Source: an archaeon | GTDB taxonomy: Archaea > Methanobacteriota > Methanobacteria > Methanobacteriales > Methanobacteriaceae | Length of the DNA: 6,382 bases | Direction of reading: 5' to 3' | Assembly: GCA_024409145.1 (NCBI GenBank) | Contig: JAKSUF010000086.1 | Location: 1-6,382 of the forward strand | In this document: piece by piece, positions 5,619-6,382 of the stretch | Position numbering within the stretch: position 1 is the stretch's first letter | How the letters are laid out: every line of letters begins with the position of its first letter | The notes under the pieces: generated by a model | Told to the model about the DNA's origin: nothing | Seen by the model: the letters and a program-made list of their open reading frames with translations, nothing else | The model's database searches: none | Program-made: the position numbers and the translations under genes

Positions 5619-6316
5619 CTGTTATATACTTCTTGGTATGCTTCAATAACTTCATCATCTTTTCCTTGTCTGAATAATTCTTTATCAAGCATATCCATAG
5701 TTTCAGCATCCCATAATCTACAACTATCTGGGCTTATTTCATCACCTAAATAGATGTTTCCTTCTTTATCTTTACCAAATTCAATTTTAAAATCAACAAG
5801 AATGATTCCAATGTCTTTAAACATTTTTTTCATGATTTCATTAACTTTAAGAGCTAATTCTCTAAGTTTATCAAGTTCTTCTTGTGTAGCTATGCCTAAT
5901 GCTTTAGCTATTGCATCATTTAACATAGGGTCATGGTATTCATCAGCTTTGAAATCCATTTGTACAAGAGGTGGGTTTAATGGAGTTTTATCTTCAAATG
6001 GGAATTTACGAACAATACTTCCAGTAGCTATATTTCTTACAATAACTTCTATAGGAATCATTTCTAATTTCATAGCTTTCATAACACAAGGTTCTGTAAG
6101 TTCTATAAATTGGGTTTTTACTCCAGCTTCTTCAATGATTTCAAAGATTTTTGCACATAAAATAGAGTTAAGATATCCTTTTTGACCCATACTTTCATGT
6201 CTTGCACCATCTCCAGCAGTCATGTCGTCTCTGAATTTGATGATTACTTCTTCATCATTTTCGCCTTGGTAAACACTTTTAGCTTTTCCTTCATAAAGTA
6301 ATTTTTCATTAACCAT
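5582..6316 (-). CDS. purC: Phosphoribosylaminoimidazole-succinocarboxamide (SAICAR) synthetase
   Basis: A 244-residue PurC, which joins CAIR and aspartate with ATP to give SAICAR in de novo purine synthesis. Residues, counted from the ATG at 6316: LLYEGKAKSVY (6-16) is the N-terminal nucleotide-binding loop; FRDDMTAGDGARHESMGQKG (28-47) is the FxDxxTAxxG segment; VIVRNIATGSIVRK (91-104) and the later YHDPMLND stretch belong to the substrate region; GDEISPDSCRLWD (191-203) is the classic PurC signature with the acidic metal/ATP ligands. The length is normal. A longer start at 6328 would add MMIK, but no ribosome-binding site precedes it, whereas GATGATT (6326-6320) sits before the ATG at 6316 much as AGGTGATT does at purS. 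First gene of the cluster, with a TATA box upstream. A duplicated copy of its 3' end follows the stop. Confidence 0.96.
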   Translation of the reverse strand: MVNEKLLYEGKAKSVYQGENDEEVIIKFRDDMTAGDGARHESMGQKGYLNSILCAKIFEIIEEAGVKTQFIELTEPCVMKAMKLEMIPIEVIVRNIATGSIVRKFPFEDKTPLNPPLVQMDFKADEYHDPMLNDAIAKALGIATQEELDKLRELALKVNEIMKKMFKDIGIILVDFKIEFGKDKEGNIYLGDEISPDSCRLWDAETMDMLDKELFRQGKDDEVIEAYQEVYNRLLSDEEKAKFN

Positions 6317-6319
6317 TTT

Positions 6320-6326
6320 AATCATC
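6320..6326 (-). promoter_or_regulatory. Ribosome-binding site deciding the purC start
   Basis: The minus strand reads GATGATT from 6326 to 6320, then AAA and the ATG at 6316. It matches the TGATT part of the AGGTGATT site used by purS at nearly the same spacing. It overlaps the two upstream in-frame ATG codons at 6328 and 6325, which argues against their use. Confidence 0.5.
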
Positions 6327-6336
6327 ATTTAAATTT

Positions 6337-6365
6337 TAAATTGTTATAATTAAATTAACAATTTA
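6337..6365. promoter_or_regulatory. Inverted repeat over the purC promoter, possible operator
   Basis: TAAATTGTTA (6337-6346) and TAACAATTTA (6356-6365) are perfect inverted copies of 10 bp around a 9-base spacer (TAATTAAAT). The centre-to-centre distance of 19 bp is close to two helical turns, which suits a dimeric DNA-binding protein. The right arm overlaps the predicted TATA box and the left arm covers the predicted transcript start. A bound protein would be expected to block transcription of purC and the genes after it. The regulator is unknown. Confidence 0.45.
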
Positions 6366-6370
6366 TATAA
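6362..6370 (-). promoter_or_regulatory. Candidate TATA box of the purC-led cluster
   Basis: TTATATAAA on the minus strand (6370-6362) fits the archaeal box A and would place the transcript start near 6341, giving a leader of about 25 bases that includes the purC ribosome-binding site. The box is nearly palindromic and could also serve a plus-strand gene beyond the window. The surrounding sequence is almost all A+T. Confidence 0.45.
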
Positions 6371-6382
6371 TTATATAATATA

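Noticed and set aside
5754..6185. Plus-strand open frame of 143 codons opposite purC
   Set aside because: It lies antisense to a clearly conserved PurC, its translation has no recognisable domain, and it has no convincing ribosome-binding site.
1..6382. Novel defence, mobile or CRISPR-type system
   Set aside because: Seven of the eight genes belong to known housekeeping families, and the eighth is an ordinary winged-helix regulator. No spacer arrays, transposase, integrase, att-like repeats or tRNA were seen.

Overview
The window is an AT-rich stretch of archaeal chromosome, most likely from a methanogen of the order Methanobacteriales and probably close to Methanobrevibacter. Four things point there: an archaeal SRP19 gene, archaeal TATA boxes (TTTAAATA, TTATATAA) in the gaps, ribosome-binding sites of the AGGTGATT/AGGAGGT type, and purS and purQ sitting beside tetrapyrrole genes. 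From memory, Methanothermobacter has a similar gene order. The genus is an inference. No tRNA, rRNA, CRISPR array, transposon or integration site was seen.

Layout. Bases 86-895 (+) encode a winged-helix DNA-binding protein with an unidentified C-terminal domain. Bases 896-1062 are a convergent, non-coding, T-rich gap with terminator-like hairpins and a 28-bp direct repeat. Everything to the right lies on the minus strand. In transcription order it is purC (6316-5582), purS (5464-5204), purQ (5188-4532), cobA (4467-3754), hemD (3684-2905), srp19 (2854-2534) and a DHH/DHHA1 RecJ-like phosphoesterase (2454-1063). Gaps are 15-117 bp. All seven could be read from a promoter upstream of purC, but a strong TATA box before the DHH gene suggests that it also has its own start.

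How the genes fit together. PurC (SAICAR synthetase) and PurS plus PurQ (two subunits of FGAM synthase; PurL is not in the window) serve de novo purine synthesis. HemD makes uroporphyrinogen III, and CobA methylates it to precorrin-2, the common precursor of cobamides, coenzyme F430 and siroheme. SRP19 and the DHH protein are information-processing or secretion genes. The array is therefore a mixed housekeeping cluster.

I found no previously undescribed multi-gene system. The interesting signals are in the gaps: a tandem duplication of the purC 3' end that left a decayed copy downstream of the stop; a perfect 10-bp inverted repeat over the predicted purC promoter; a TATA box placed so that the DHH mRNA would be leaderless; a hairpin that begins on the cobA stop codon; and repeated terminator-like modules between the convergent genes.
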